NCBI GenBank assembly: GCA_030645535.1 | Contig: JAUSNM010000045.1 | Coordinates: forward strand, 1-53,180 | Source: Gallionella sp. | GTDB lineage: Bacteria; Pseudomonadota; Gammaproteobacteria; Burkholderiales; Gallionellaceae | Length of the DNA: 53,180 nt | Direction of reading: 5' to 3' | In this document: positions 53,051 to 53,180 of the stretch, one piece after another | Layout of the letters: each line of letters opens with the position of its first letter | Numbering within the stretch: position 1 is the first letter of the stretch | Made by a program: the position numbers and the translations under genes | The notes under the pieces: generated by a model | Seen by the model: only the letters and a program-made list of their open reading frames with translations | Databases searched by the model: none | Told to the model about the DNA's origin: nothing

Positions 53051-53180
53051 TTAAACGTTGTAAGCGCGTTCGCCGTGAGCTGTGGTATCCAGACCTTCGC
53101 GCTCGTCTTCTTCTTTCACACGCAGGCCGATGGTCAGGTCAACGATCTTGTAGCAGATGAAGGCGACCACACCGGACCAG
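53051..53180 (-). CDS. amtB: ammonium transporter, C-terminal end (partial)
   Basis: The frame entering from the right edge reads WSGVVAFICYKIVDLTIGLR followed by VKEEDEREGLDTTAHGERAY and ends at a stop at 53051-53053. This is the last helix and cytosolic tail of Amt/MEP ammonium channels, including the conserved EGLD-x-x-x-HGE-x-AY ending. The protein start lies outside the window. The gene is often paired with a GlnK gene, which is not visible. Confidence 0.9.
   Translation of the reverse strand, partial: WSGVVAFICYKIVDLTIGLRVKEEDEREGLDTTAHGERAYNV

Overview
The window looks like chromosomal DNA of a betaproteobacterium, most likely of the Nitrosomonadales/Gallionellaceae kind. This is an inference from gene content (Crp/Fnr regulator, CsbD and DUF1003 stress proteins, CusCBA/CopA copper export, MlaF-type ATPase) and from a near-consensus proteobacterial dif site. 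No rRNA, tRNA or CRISPR array was seen.

Layout. 0.3-1.7 kb: small stress genes (SAP-like protein, Hsp20, cold-shock protein) ending in a perfect 16-bp hairpin. 2.0-10.6 kb: housekeeping genes (MlaF-like ABC ATPase, pepN, parE-parC, a lipoprotein). 10.7-16.8 kb: a Crp/Fnr regulator coupled to a truncated sigma-like protein, divergent from a large PAS/GAF histidine kinase with a NarL-type response regulator. 17-28.5 kb: copper/silver resistance (CusC, CusB with a fused CusF-like tail, CusA, two small accessory proteins, cyclopropane fatty acid synthase, CopA with YHS and metal-binding domains, SHOCT protein), then a relic of a second CopA C-terminus. 28.8-39.6 kb: glycogen phosphorylase, a PhnD-like binding protein overlapping a hybrid kinase, an outer-membrane barrel abutting a macrodomain gene, a second cold-shock gene, a di-heme cytochrome c peroxidase relative, an FMN reductase, a DUF1264 protein and a D-amino-acid oxidase. 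39.9-46.2 kb: a stress cluster (alpha/beta hydrolase, CsbD, aldehyde dehydrogenase, DUF1003, a small lipoprotein, a ceramidase-like membrane protein, a CsbD relative, MtfA-like peptidase, DUF6496). 46.5-48.1 kb: a stand-alone SagB-like double nitroreductase.

From about 48.1 kb the window enters what I read as the replication terminus. A broken fumarylacetoacetate-hydrolase gene is followed by a 1,932-bp insertion flanked by two Xer sites. The right one (50280-50307) is a complete dif; the left one (48348-48375) keeps the XerC arm and central region but has lost the XerD arm. Between them lies a compact set of minus-strand ORFs joined by ATGA overlaps, one encoding a small HTH plus DUF3653-like protein resembling XafT (VC1465 family), the Xer recombination activation factor of satellite phage TLC-phi. 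Next to it is an origin-like field of interleaved repeats and hairpins. I interpret this as a minimal integrative mobile element exploiting Xer (IMEX). In the excised circle one reading frame would run uninterrupted through the attachment site. FtsK-orienting (KOPS-like) octamers seen by eye mostly point toward dif from both sides.

Right of dif is a mosaic: small AT-rich ORFs (membrane peptide, ribbon-helix-helix protein, DUF1640-like protein), a truncated KfrA-like gene, and a tyrosine-recombinase pseudogene with an in-frame stop. The window ends in the 3' end of an ammonium transporter gene with its terminator.
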